64,000 nucleotides of DNA from contig JANQQF010000185.1 of NCBI GenBank assembly GCA_028285035.1, positions 1-64,000 on the forward strand, written 5' to 3'. Positions 54,256 to 63,175 of the stretch are shown here, piece by piece. Both the position numbers and the translations under genes were made by a program. The number at the start of each line of letters is the position of its first letter. Positions within the stretch are counted from its first letter, which is position 1. The notes beneath the pieces were generated by a model. That model had not been told where the DNA came from. It did no database searches and was given only the letters and a program-made list of their open reading frames with translations. This DNA is from Phycisphaerae bacterium (GTDB lineage Bacteria > Chloroflexota > Anaerolineae > 4572-78 > J111).

Positions 54256-54888
54256 ATGACAATTACACAATCACACGTGATTGCTTGGCTCCAAGCCTAT
54301 ACAGAAGCGATTGAAACCCACGTCGGTCAATTGAACAAGATGGATGCAGCGATTGGTGATGGCGATTATGGCGCCAGTATCCAAAGAGGCTTAGCCGCTA
54401 TCAATCCATTGATATCCGATTTATCGGATAAAGATATTGGCTTTATTTTAACCAAATGCGGCATGAAAATGATGTCAGCCATGGGGGGCACCAGTGGTCC
54501 CCTCACCGGGACTTTGTTTGTTCAAATGGGCAATAAGGCCAAAGGTAAAATGGAACTCGACCTGATAGAAAGTGCGATTGCACTGAAGGCAGGTGTTGAT
54601 GGCGTGATGTCGTTGGGCGGGGCGAAAGTTGGTGACAAGACCATGATTGATGCCTTCGCGCCTGCGGTTGATGCCCTCCTTGGCGCGGCTGAGGAGAATC
54701 ATTCACTGCCTGAAGCGTTACAAAAAGCCACCGCTGCGGCCAAAACAGGCTATGAAAGTACCGCTGATTTGGTGGCCCATAAGGGCCGAGCCAGCTATGT
54801 CGGTGAACGCAGCTTAGGCAATATCGACCCTGGCGCTTTCTCCGCCTATCTGTTGATTAACGCACTCACTGAAACTGTTGTACAATAA
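54256..54888 (+). CDS. dhaL: dihydroxyacetone kinase subunit DhaL, copy 1
   Basis: A 210-residue DhaL-fold helical protein that carries tightly bound ADP and donates phosphate to the DhaK-bound substrate. The Mg-ADP aspartates are present in DAAIGDGDYG, where Tyr replaces the usual His of the D-x-D-H-G motif. MSAMGGTSGPLTGTLF and KVGDKTMIDAFAPAVDAL are the other nucleotide-site segments. The second of two ATGs is chosen (GAGG 5 nt upstream). It pairs with DhaK copy 1. Confidence 0.9.
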   Translation: MTITQSHVIAWLQAYTEAIETHVGQLNKMDAAIGDGDYGASIQRGLAAINPLISDLSDKDIGFILTKCGMKMMSAMGGTSGPLTGTLFVQMGNKAKGKMELDLIESAIALKAGVDGVMSLGGAKVGDKTMIDAFAPAVDALLGAAEENHSLPEALQKATAAAKTGYESTADLVAHKGRASYVGERSLGNIDPGAFSAYLLINALTETVVQ

Positions 54889-54943
54889 GCCTTAGGCGAT
54901 GACGCGATGAAGCGTCTCACAATGTTTCAGGAGAGCTCCCGAT

Positions 54944-56014
54944 ATGAAAAAGCTTATTAATTCAGCCCATTCGGTTGTCGAAGAACAGCTAGCGGGGATG
55001 GCAGCAGCGCACCCCGAATTAACCATTAAAATCGCTCCCCATTTTATCATTCGATCTGATGCCCCAATATCTGGTAAAGTAGCCCTAATCTCCGGTGGTG
55101 GTAGCGGCCACGAGCCGATGCACGGGGGCTTTGTTGGAATGGGGATGTTGGACGGAGCCTGTCCCGGTGAGATGTTCACCTCGCCAACCCCAGATCAAAT
55201 GTATGAATGCGCCCAAGCTTTGGATAGCGGGGCAGGTATCCTCTTTTTGGTCAAGAATTACACCGGAGATGTGCTCAATTTTGAAACAGCCACAGAGCTA
55301 GTGGCCGCCGAGGGTTATCAAGTCCAATCGATCCTGATTGATGATGATGTTGCAGTTAAAGATAGCCTCTACACCGCCGGCCGGCGTGGTGTCGGCACCA
55401 CCGTGATTGCTGAAAAAATTGTAGGGGCGGCTGCCGAAGCGGGCTATGATCTGGATCAATGTGCCCATCTGGCCCGCAAGGTGAACCAGAATGGTCGCTC
55501 CATCGGGATCGCCTTGACCTCGTGCACTGTGCCTGCGGCGGGAAAACCCACCTTTACGCTCGGGGAAGAGGAGATCGAAATCGGGATTGGCATTCACGGT
55601 GAGCCAGGCCAGCAACGGATACCCCTAACACAAGCAGACGACATTGTAGCGATGATGGCTGATGAAATTCTCAACGATCAAACGTACGAGCGGGTTGTTC
55701 GAGAGTGGGACCCTGAAGCAGGCAATTGGGTTGAAAAATCCTTAGTTGACCCGCCACTTGAGGCTGGCGATAAGGTCATTGCCTTGGTTAACAGTATGGG
55801 TGGCACGCCTTTATCAGAGCTGTATATTGTTTACAATAAATTAGTTCAACTCTGTTCCGATCATAACATTCAAATTGTTCGCAATTTAATTGGCCCTTAC
55901 ATCACATCTTTAGAGATGCAAGGGTGCTCAATTACCTTGGTCAAGGTAGATGAAGAAATGCTAAAGTTCTGGGACGCCCCCGTAAAAACACCGGCACTTC
56001 GCTGGGGAATATAG
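54944..56014 (+). CDS. dhaK: dihydroxyacetone kinase subunit DhaK, copy 2
   Basis: A 356-residue DhaK paralogue. H56, D109 and H218 fall at exactly the positions known for E. coli DhaK. It differs from copy 1 by a 20-odd residue insertion ([20 protein letters not shown]) near residue 250 and by many substitutions, so it is not a recent duplicate. AGGAGAG is 8 nt upstream of the ATG. DhaL copy 2 follows after 8 nt. Confidence 0.93.
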   Translation: MKKLINSAHSVVEEQLAGMAAAHPELTIKIAPHFIIRSDAPISGKVALISGGGSGHEPMHGGFVGMGMLDGACPGEMFTSPTPDQMYECAQALDSGAGILFLVKNYTGDVLNFETATELVAAEGYQVQSILIDDDVAVKDSLYTAGRRGVGTTVIAEKIVGAAAEAGYDLDQCAHLARKVNQNGRSIGIALTSCTVPAAGKPTFTLGEEEIEIGIGIHGEPGQQRIPLTQADDIVAMMADEILNDQTYERVVREWDPEAGNWVEKSLVDPPLEAGDKVIALVNSMGGTPLSELYIVYNKLVQLCSDHNIQIVRNLIGPYITSLEMQGCSITLVKVDEEMLKFWDAPVKTPALRWGI

Positions 56015-56022
56015 GTCAAAAT

Positions 56023-56670
56023 ATGTCGATGGTAATTACAAAAACACACATTTTAGATTGGTTACGAAAATCTGCGGATGTTCTCAACAAAGAAAAGGAG
56101 CTCCTAACAGATCTAGACTCAGCGATCGGTGATGCGGATCACGGTACAAATATGGTGCGGGGGTTTGATGCAGTTCTAAAAAAATTACCAACCGTTGAAG
56201 ATAAAGATATTGGTACAATTTTAAAGACAACAGGTATGACTCTTATGTCCAGCGTCGGGGGAGCCAGCGGACCGTTATATGGCACTTTTTTTATGCAGGC
56301 CGGGATGACAGCGGCATCAAAAGAATCGCTCAGTCAAAATGACCTGCTGCAAACATTTGACAGCAGTTTAGCAGGCTTGGTACATCGAGGCCGTGCTCAA
56401 GTGGGTGATAAAACGATGGTTGATGCGTGGACCCCTGCTGTTGAGGCTTTAAAATTGGCTACTGATGGTGAGCAAGAGCTAATTGTTGCTTTGCAGGTTT
56501 GTGTTTCTGCGGCAGAAGAGGGAATGAAAGCTACTATTCCGCTACAAGCCAAGAAGGGTCGGGCCAGTTATCTTGGTCAACGTAGCGTTGGGCATCAAGA
56601 TCCGGGCGCGACCTCAACCTATCTTATCCTCAATGCGTTACTAGCAACTGTTTCAGAACAATCAGTCTAA
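56023..56670 (+). CDS. dhaL: dihydroxyacetone kinase subunit DhaL, copy 2
   Basis: A 215-residue DhaL with the canonical DSAIGDADHGTNMVRG metal-ADP motif, unlike copy 1 which has Tyr for His. SSVGGASGPLYGTFF and RAQVGDKTMVDAWTPAVEAL complete the nucleotide site. It pairs with DhaK copy 2, 8 nt upstream, and precedes the phosphotransferase gene by 11 nt. Two active-looking DhaKL pairs feed from one DhaM. Confidence 0.93.
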   Translation: MSMVITKTHILDWLRKSADVLNKEKELLTDLDSAIGDADHGTNMVRGFDAVLKKLPTVEDKDIGTILKTTGMTLMSSVGGASGPLYGTFFMQAGMTAASKESLSQNDLLQTFDSSLAGLVHRGRAQVGDKTMVDAWTPAVEALKLATDGEQELIVALQVCVSAAEEGMKATIPLQAKKGRASYLGQRSVGHQDPGATSTYLILNALLATVSEQSV

Positions 56671-56681
56671 AGAGTGAACTT

Positions 56682-59150
56682 ATGATAGGAATTGTGATTA
56701 TTTCCCATAGCGCAAAACTGGCTGAAGGGGTCCGAGAATTAGCTGAACAAATGGTGCAAGGTAAGGTCCCGATCACTACAGCCGGTGGCCTCGACGTCGC
56801 TGAAGATACGATGGGTACAGATCCAATGAAGATTGTTCAAGCGATTGAGGCAATTGACCATAGTGATGACATCGTCGTCTTGATGGATTTGGGCAGTGCG
56901 GTGCTCAGTGCTGAAATGGCTGTAGAGTTTTTACCGCCAGATCAACAAGCCAAAGTTCATCTGTGCCCCGCGCCTTTAGTTGAAGGCACAGTTGCTGCAG
57001 CCGTTCAAGCCGCGATTGGCGGGAGTCTTGACCAAGTTTTAAAGGAAGCGCAGAGCGCCTTGACGGCAAAAAGAGATTTGTTGGGTGCTCCGCCCGTTGC
57101 CAACGAAGATACGCTACAATTAATGTTGGTGGTACAAAATAAATTAGGTTTACACGCCCGGCCTGCAGTGAATTTTGTCAAAACAGCCAGTCAATTTCAA
57201 GCTGATATTTGGGTAAGTAAGGGAAACAAGTCAGCCAACGCCAAAAGTTTCAATCAAGTGGCGACCTTAGGTGTTCGTCAGGGTGAGGAAATCATCTTAA
57301 CAGCAACCGGGGCTGAGGCTAGCCAAGCCCTAGATGCTTTGAAGATATTAGCCGACAATAACTTTGGCAAAGCCGATGATACTGAAAATGCGGCAGACCA
57401 AATTATAAGCCCTATTACAGATCAACTCTCAGTTGATCAGGCTCTGATTGGGATACCAGCCTCACCTGGGATTGCCATCGGGCCAGCCTTTCATTACAAA
57501 CTACAATTACCTGAAGTACAGGTCAAATATGGTGTGGAGCCAGAGGCTGAGTGGTCTAAATTGATAGCTGGCATCGCCCAGGCTCAGACGGAAATCAAAC
57601 ATCTCCAAATACAAGCAACCAAACAAGTGGGGGCAGCAAAGGCTGCTATCTTTGAGGCACATCAACTCTTCCTGGAAGACCCAACACTCCTTGACTCAGC
57701 ACGTAAACAAATTTTTGACGCTAAACTTAATGCAGAGGTGGCATGGCAACAAGCGGTTGATGAGGTGGTTCAAGATTTACAAGCGCTTGATGATGAGTAT
57801 TTGCGCGGGAGGGCGGTCGATATGGCCGATGTTGGACAACGGGTGCTACGTCAAATGTTGGCGGTTGAGCTTCCCTCGCTTCAGTTCGATCAGCCTGTTA
57901 TTTTGATGGCCCAAGATTTGACGCCCTCAGATACGGTTCGCTTGGATACAAATGACATTTTAGGGATCTGTATTGAGCAAGGTGGCGTGACCTCACACAG
58001 CACGATTTTGGCACGAGCTTTGGGCATTCCTGCCATTGTTGGCTTAAACGGGTCGTTTGATACGGTGGCTGAAGGTCAACTGATTGGACTAAATGGGGTC
58101 ACAGGACAATTGTGGCTCACCCCAACCAACGAGCAGGTTACCGAATTGCGACAGCAACGTGAGACATGGCAACAAGCTCAAACCAAAGTAAAGTCCCAAG
58201 CAAAACAGCTTGTCACCACCCAGGATGGCCGACGGATTTCAGTCGCTGCCAATATTAGTGGGACAGCGCAAGCTCAGACAGCTTTGGATTTTGGCGCGGA
58301 AGGGGTGGGGTTATTTCGAACCGAATTCCTTTTTATGAACCGTACCTCCGCACCAGGTGAAGAGGAGCAATATCAAACCTACAAACAGGTCGCGGAGTTG
58401 ATGGGAGAGCATCCCTTTATCATTCGAACTCTAGACGTCGGAGGAGATAAACCTTTACCGTATCTCGACCTGGAAACCGAAGCCAATCCATTTTTAGGCT
58501 GGCGAGGTATCCGATATTGTCTCGATCATCCTGAAATTTTCAAGCCACAGCTGCGGGCCATTCTGCGGGCGAGTGCAGGCGCAGGCCACAATGTAAAAGT
58601 CATGTTCCCGATGATTAGCACCCTCACCGAGCTTCAGGCAGCAAAAGTGATGTTGGCAGAAGCTCAGCAAGAATTAGACATAGCCAATCAGCCTTATGAC
58701 TCGACAATGGAAGTTGGGTTGATGATTGAAGTTCCCTCAGCTGTAATTAATGCCGATAAACTGGCTCAAGTCGCCGATTTCTTTAGTATCGGCACCAACG
58801 ATCTCACCCAATATGTAATGGCCGCTGATCGGGGGAATAGCAATGTAGCCACTCTAGCTAATGCCTTACACCCGGCTGTGTTACGAATGATTGATCAAAC
58901 TGTACAAGCGGCTCATTCCGCTGGGATTTGGGTGGGATTGTGTGGGGAGTTGGCAGGAAATCCACTGGCTACACCAGTGTTGTTGGGATTGGGATTGGGT
59001 GAATTGAGTATGAGTGCCCCCAACATTCCCCAAGTGAAATCGACAATCCAGCAATGGGATTTAGTGCAAGCTCAAGCGGTGGCCCAAGCGGCCTTAAAGC
59101 TAGACTCCGCCGAAACAGTACAGGATTATCTTAGATCAATCGAAAAATAA
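56682..59150 (+). CDS. dhaM: DhaM-type PTS phosphotransferase, EIIA-HPr-EI fusion
   Basis: An 822-residue fusion that rephosphorylates ADP on DhaL at the expense of PEP. Residues 1-130 are the EIIA(Man)-like DhaM domain with H9 in IISHSAKLAEG; about 145-235 is HPr with H158 in GLHARPA; about 255-822 is a full enzyme I, with H439 in GGVTSHSTILAR and PEP-binding motifs FRTEFLF and SIGTNDLTQY. E. coli DhaM has only the N-terminal half of EI, whereas this one has the complete PEP-binding C-terminal half. The system is therefore self-sufficient, needing no separate EI or HPr. Ends the operon started at 47196. Confidence 0.94.
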   Translation: MIGIVIISHSAKLAEGVRELAEQMVQGKVPITTAGGLDVAEDTMGTDPMKIVQAIEAIDHSDDIVVLMDLGSAVLSAEMAVEFLPPDQQAKVHLCPAPLVEGTVAAAVQAAIGGSLDQVLKEAQSALTAKRDLLGAPPVANEDTLQLMLVVQNKLGLHARPAVNFVKTASQFQADIWVSKGNKSANAKSFNQVATLGVRQGEEIILTATGAEASQALDALKILADNNFGKADDTENAADQIISPITDQLSVDQALIGIPASPGIAIGPAFHYKLQLPEVQVKYGVEPEAEWSKLIAGIAQAQTEIKHLQIQATKQVGAAKAAIFEAHQLFLEDPTLLDSARKQIFDAKLNAEVAWQQAVDEVVQDLQALDDEYLRGRAVDMADVGQRVLRQMLAVELPSLQFDQPVILMAQDLTPSDTVRLDTNDILGICIEQGGVTSHSTILARALGIPAIVGLNGSFDTVAEGQLIGLNGVTGQLWLTPTNEQVTELRQQRETWQQAQTKVKSQAKQLVTTQDGRRISVAANISGTAQAQTALDFGAEGVGLFRTEFLFMNRTSAPGEEEQYQTYKQVAELMGEHPFIIRTLDVGGDKPLPYLDLETEANPFLGWRGIRYCLDHPEIFKPQLRAILRASAGAGHNVKVMFPMISTLTELQAAKVMLAEAQQELDIANQPYDSTMEVGLMIEVPSAVINADKLAQVADFFSIGTNDLTQYVMAADRGNSNVATLANALHPAVLRMIDQTVQAAHSAGIWVGLCGELAGNPLATPVLLGLGLGELSMSAPNIPQVKSTIQQWDLVQAQAVAQAALKLDSAETVQDYLRSIEK

Positions 59151-59166
59151 TTTTTCACGTGATCAT

Positions 59167-59730
59167 CTACCCTAAAGCCTGCAACAAACTTTCTGTCGCA
59201 ATAATGGTAGCAAACTCATCGTGCAATGTTGCCAACGACACATCATGAATTTCCTCTGCACTGTATTGTCGGCCATCGTGACCCACCATATCAAAAGCAG
59301 CGGTTGCATCTGAAACCAGAAACGTTTGAAAGCCCAAATTTCCGGCCATTCTCGTTGTTGTTGAGACACAATGTGGGGTTGTTAATCCAACAATCACGAG
59401 TGTTTCAAAGTCTCGGTCATGCAATTGTTGTTCCAAATCTGTGCCAATAAAGGCGCTATTTGTGTGCTTTTGAAACAACAACTCGTCAGCCTGTGGCTTC
59501 ACAGCATCCTGAATTTCACTGCCAGGATGCTCCGCCCGTAACGGTGAATTTGGCGATAACGACAAATGTTGAACATGAAACACAGGGCGGTTCGTCTCAC
59601 GCCATTGGATCAGGAGTCGAGCCATATTCTCTTCGGCCTCGGGATTATTCCGCTTTCCCCAGCCCGGTTCGTTAAACCCTTTTTGAACATCGATGATAAG
59701 CAGTACGGCATTTTGCGGTAACATCTCCAT
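59167..59730 (-). CDS. isochorismatase-family cysteine hydrolase
   Basis: A 187-residue protein of the isochorismatase-like fold. The catalytic triad is seen as D14 in LLIIDVQKGF, a lysine in QKHTNSAF and the nucleophile cysteine in LTTPHCVSTT. Residues ESLLQA at the end are common in nicotinamidase-like members. The start follows TTGAGATAATT without a strong Shine-Dalgarno. It converges on the Dha operon. Substrates in this family range from isochorismate to carbamoyl or nicotinamide compounds; none can be assigned. Confidence 0.85.
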   Translation of the reverse strand: MEMLPQNAVLLIIDVQKGFNEPGWGKRNNPEAEENMARLLIQWRETNRPVFHVQHLSLSPNSPLRAEHPGSEIQDAVKPQADELLFQKHTNSAFIGTDLEQQLHDRDFETLVIVGLTTPHCVSTTTRMAGNLGFQTFLVSDATAAFDMVGHDGRQYSAEEIHDVSLATLHDEFATIIATESLLQALG

Positions 59731-59788
59731 AATTATCTCAAACGTCCTTTCAGGGTACGGCTATCCTAACCTGTAATTGATTATTGTT

Positions 59789-59973
59789 CGCAACGAATTA
59801 CACGAATTTCACTAATTCAGGACTTACGCAGAATACCTGGAAATTGTTGGTTGAGCTTGTCGAAACCAGACCTTTTATATCGCAAAACGTTATTTTCGAC
59901 AGGCTCAATCAACGTTTTGCGTTAGCCCTGTAATTTTTATCTCTTATTCATATCAATTCGATCAATTCGTTGC
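59789..59973. repeat. palindromic repeat copy B, interrupted
   Basis: Left arm CGCAACGAATTACACGAATT (59789-59808) and right arm AATTCGATCAATTCGTTGC (59955-59973) match the 64-bp copy at 21169-21232. Removing the inserted element restores a repeat of about 67 bp. Confidence 0.8.
59818..59930. mobile_element. 113-bp MITE nested in the palindromic repeat
   Basis: Terminal inverted repeats CAGGACTTACGCA (59818-59830) and TGCGTTAGCCCTG (59918-59930) match at 10 of 13 positions. TAATT flanks both sides (59813-59817 and 59931-59935), a 5-bp target duplication. Inside, GTTGAGCTTGTCGAA and TTCGACAGGCTCAA form another inverted pair. It has no coding capacity and interrupts repeat copy B. Confidence 0.78.
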
Positions 59974-59992
59974 CAATTTTATAGAATGTTTA

Positions 59993-60009
59993 GCAGGATG
60001 GTTTCCTGC
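59993..60009. repeat. small hairpin
   Basis: GCAGGA-N5-TCCTGC. The remaining bases up to 60210 are AT-rich; no promoter or gene was recognised in them. Confidence 0.4.
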
Positions 60010-60210
60010 CACTAAAAACAACCGGACAGTATACAGGTAAACAACCTGCGCTACATTTTCATTCATTGATGATGTGTGAAACTCGTGAAAACGTCTCTAG
60101 TAATCACGAGAATCCATCAAATTATAGAAATTTGTTCAGGATTGCGAAAATACCAAGTGACCGTATAATCAGCACCTCATCATTTTGAAACAAATTGACG
60201 CAGAGCTTGT

Positions 60211-62139
60211 GTGAACAAAACATCGCTGATACCTTCAGGGCCATTACTCCTCATTCTCCTGGCCTTTGCATTCAACATAAATGGTTTGGCCGCTGACAGC
60301 TTTTGGGGCGACGAAATTCTGACAGCCAGCTTTGCCAGCCGCTCATTTCCGGAGATCATTGCCTGGACGGCCAATGACATTCACCCCCCTCTCTACTATC
60401 TAATTGCCAACATATTCACGGGATTCACCATCTCCCTTGGCTCAACAGCCACGCCATCGATCACCACGGATTGGTTATGGCGATTTGTGTCGGTTGTCGC
60501 GGTTGTCCTGACTGTCGCCATCACCTATCGTCTAGCCCAATCTCTGTTTCGGCGTGTTAGCAAACAAAATCAATCCAACCATGACCTTCAAATCTCAGCA
60601 ACTACTCCGCTCGTTTTATTGGTCGTTGCCCCGCTTGTTCTGAAATATGGGCAGGAAGCTCGAATGCACGCCCTGTTTATGTGTTTCTCGGCCCTATCAA
60701 CTTGGCTTCTCTTTCGAGCGATAACGAAGCCCGCTGTGTGGCATCGTTGGCTATTCTATACATTATCGATCACCGCCACGATTTACACGATGTATTTTGG
60801 CTTTCTAATTTTGGCCACTCACGGTGGTTTTGTGCTGGCTCTGTTAATTTATCAAGCAACATCAGGGCGTAATTCATTTATTGGTACACTTCAAACGTCA
60901 CTTTTTATCGGTTTTTCAAGCGCGAGCCTGTTAACCTTTCTTCTTTATGGTCCGTGGTGGCCTATTCTATTTAGCATCTTGCAAAAACGGGCCTCAGTGG
61001 GTGCGATTGAAGGTGGCGTTGGTGACCCCATCATCTTTATCAGCGGGGTCGTCGATGCCTTGGGGCCGCAACCCCAAGCAGTTGCTTGGACATTTTTCGC
61101 ACTTTACCTCATCGGCCTACTCCTGTTAGTTCGTCGCCATTGGCCGATAGCCATTCTCGGCCTTTCATGGCTCGGCTTGCCTATTCTATTACCCGTTTTT
61201 CTCGGCGATCCCCGTGCCCTTCAATTTCGCTACGCCTTCGTCCTCCCTGTATACCTTACCATAATCAGCTTTACAATCATCACAATGGCTGACTTTGTTC
61301 AAGCCAAATGGCCAACCTTATCACCCTCACAAATCACAAATCCAGGCCTCGCTACCTACCTCATTTGGATTTTGGCAACATTCTCCTTCCTGGCCACCCT
61401 CAACATTTATCAAGAACCAAAGCCAGATTGGCGGGGCGTGGCCACGTATCTGAGCGAGCACACCCAACCCGCTGATGTCATCATCTACGGCCCGTTGTGG
61501 GATGAAGGACGTTTTGTGGAATATTACTACCAAGGGCAGGCTCAACTTTTGACACCAGCGGCAATGGTGGCTAATATTCAGGGTCGCGTCGAAAGTCTAC
61601 GGGCCAATGGGGGGCGAATTTGGGCGGTCAATCGGTTTACCCCGGCTGAAATTCCGGCGATGAAAAATATTGAATTTTCGGGTGTGGTCGTTACCGAGCC
61701 CGAAGTGCCCGTGTACGAGGTCGGGGTGCTGACGCAGGCCACAATTGGCTTGGCGGCCCAGGCGGTTGAGGCCGCCTATCCGTGGGCGGCGGAAGCGCAA
61801 GCACAAGGGGTGCTCGACCCAGACCCCCGCACAGCGCAGGCCGTTGCCCTGAAAGCACTCGGTGACAGCTACATTGCCATCAATCAGCCTCAAGAGGCAT
61901 TGGGACCTTATCAACAAGCCGTCGAAATTTTTCCAGGGTGGGTCAATGGATATCTATCGTTAGCTGAAACACAAGAAGCCCTTGGTGATTTTCCCGGCGC
62001 TGCCAAAAGCTACCAACAGGCCGTTGCCTTCAATCTTGAATGGCAAGGGCCAGCTGCCAACGAAGCCAGCCAACTGATTACAACTGAACAATGGGACGCT
62101 GCCATCAGCCAATATCGTCAAATCATTGGGCGGCAATAG
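60211..62139 (+). CDS. PMT-type (GT39-like) membrane glycosyltransferase with TPRs
   Basis: A 642-residue integral membrane protein. The N-terminal two-thirds has a dozen or so hydrophobic segments. The FWGDEILTASFA and NDIHPPLYYLI sequences are the conserved acidic and first-loop motifs of lipid-sugar-dependent glycosyltransferases (PMT/ArnT type). A periplasmic domain follows (about 430-540). The C-terminal part contains two TPR units, ALKALGDSYIAINQPQEALGPYQQAVEIFP and SLAETQEALGDFPGAAKSYQQAV. The start is GTG in a weak context, so the exact start is unsure. It leads a surface-glycan cluster with a flippase-like protein and a GT2 enzyme. Confidence 0.8.
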   Translation: MNKTSLIPSGPLLLILLAFAFNINGLAADSFWGDEILTASFASRSFPEIIAWTANDIHPPLYYLIANIFTGFTISLGSTATPSITTDWLWRFVSVVAVVLTVAITYRLAQSLFRRVSKQNQSNHDLQISATTPLVLLVVAPLVLKYGQEARMHALFMCFSALSTWLLFRAITKPAVWHRWLFYTLSITATIYTMYFGFLILATHGGFVLALLIYQATSGRNSFIGTLQTSLFIGFSSASLLTFLLYGPWWPILFSILQKRASVGAIEGGVGDPIIFISGVVDALGPQPQAVAWTFFALYLIGLLLLVRRHWPIAILGLSWLGLPILLPVFLGDPRALQFRYAFVLPVYLTIISFTIITMADFVQAKWPTLSPSQITNPGLATYLIWILATFSFLATLNIYQEPKPDWRGVATYLSEHTQPADVIIYGPLWDEGRFVEYYYQGQAQLLTPAAMVANIQGRVESLRANGGRIWAVNRFTPAEIPAMKNIEFSGVVVTEPEVPVYEVGVLTQATIGLAAQAVEAAYPWAAEAQAQGVLDPDPRTAQAVALKALGDSYIAINQPQEALGPYQQAVEIFPGWVNGYLSLAETQEALGDFPGAAKSYQQAVAFNLEWQGPAANEASQLITTEQWDAAISQYRQIIGRQ

Positions 62140-62159
62140 GCCATTCATTTGCAATTATT

Positions 62160-63143
62160 ATGAATCGAACGATCCTGATCAACATTCTAAAAATTATTGT
62201 CAGTGTGGCCTTGCTGGCCTTCATCTTCTCACAGATTGACGTTGAAGGCTTTTTCAACTCAATCCGTAATGCCGACTTGCGCTGGTTGTTGGCTGCACTG
62301 GGGATGATGTTGATTGGAGTGATGGTTCGTGCCCTGCGCTGGCAAATTCTGCTCAATGCCATCGGTGTTTATGTCTCGCTAGCCGAGCTGACGGCGATCT
62401 ATTTCATCGGCTTCTTGTTTAACAATTTACTACCCAGCGGCCTAGGCGGTGATGCCATTCGCATGCTTGAGCTGAAACGGCACGCTAACGAAGGCTCGGA
62501 TACGGTGACCAGCGTCATCGTGGATCGATTCTTAGGGCTAGCAGGCTTACAAGCCATCGCCTTGATTGGGCTGGTGATTGATTGGGATGCCGTACCTGTG
62601 TCAGTCGCATTTCTGACGATTTTTCTTTTTCTGGCCACCCTAACGGCGGGCACCCTGCTCATTAATCGACCGCTCTATCTCTGGTTGCAAAAATACATCG
62701 CCCCCGTTCGTTGGGTCACTGGGTTCAAGGCGATCAGAAAACTATTTGAGTCATTTCAAGGCTATCGTCTGTCAGCTTTGGGACTCTCATTTCTGGTCTC
62801 ACTTGTGTTTAATATCACCTTGATTATCATGCATATTTTTATTGGTCTAGCCCTTGGGGTGGAGGCCACATTTATACAATATCTCATCTTTATCCCGATT
62901 ACATCAATCGTTCTGCTTGTGCCGCTCGGCTTTGGGGGATTAGGCACGCGTGAGGTCACCTACACCTATTTGTTTGGGCAGGTCGGTGTCCTGGAAAGCA
63001 AGGCCTTGGCGATGTCCCTGCTGGTTTACACCATTGGCAACGTTTGTACGGGCTTGATTGGCGGGGTAATTTACTTAATTCGAGGAACGCAAAATATTGT
63101 CTCAGAGCAAGCCTCAGAACGAAAGGAAAGTGTCAACAATTAA
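62160..63143 (+). CDS. lysylphosphatidylglycerol synthase TM/UPF0104 flippase-like protein
   Basis: A 327-residue protein with about eight hydrophobic segments of the UPF0104/AglD-type family: LRWLLAALGMMLIGVMVRALRW, FIGFLFNNLLPSGLGGDAIR and PLGFGGLGTREVTYTYLFG are signature parts. Members act in lipid or glycan export or in membrane lipid aminoacylation; the soluble synthase domain of MprF is absent. It starts 20 nt after the PMT gene stop with no clear Shine-Dalgarno. Being between two glycosyltransferases, it probably acts in lipid-linked sugar handling. Confidence 0.85.
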   Translation: MNRTILINILKIIVSVALLAFIFSQIDVEGFFNSIRNADLRWLLAALGMMLIGVMVRALRWQILLNAIGVYVSLAELTAIYFIGFLFNNLLPSGLGGDAIRMLELKRHANEGSDTVTSVIVDRFLGLAGLQAIALIGLVIDWDAVPVSVAFLTIFLFLATLTAGTLLINRPLYLWLQKYIAPVRWVTGFKAIRKLFESFQGYRLSALGLSFLVSLVFNITLIIMHIFIGLALGVEATFIQYLIFIPITSIVLLVPLGFGGLGTREVTYTYLFGQVGVLESKALAMSLLVYTIGNVCTGLIGGVIYLIRGTQNIVSEQASERKESVNN

Positions 63144-63162
63144 CGATCAAACATTGATCGTT
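63142..63162. repeat. hairpin between flippase-like and GT2 genes
   Basis: AACGATCAA-ACA-TTGATCGTT is a perfect 9-bp stem with a 3-nt loop, overlapping the stop of the flippase-like gene. No T-run of length follows, so it may slow rather than end transcription. Confidence 0.6.
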
Positions 63163-63175
63163 TGACCATAGAACT

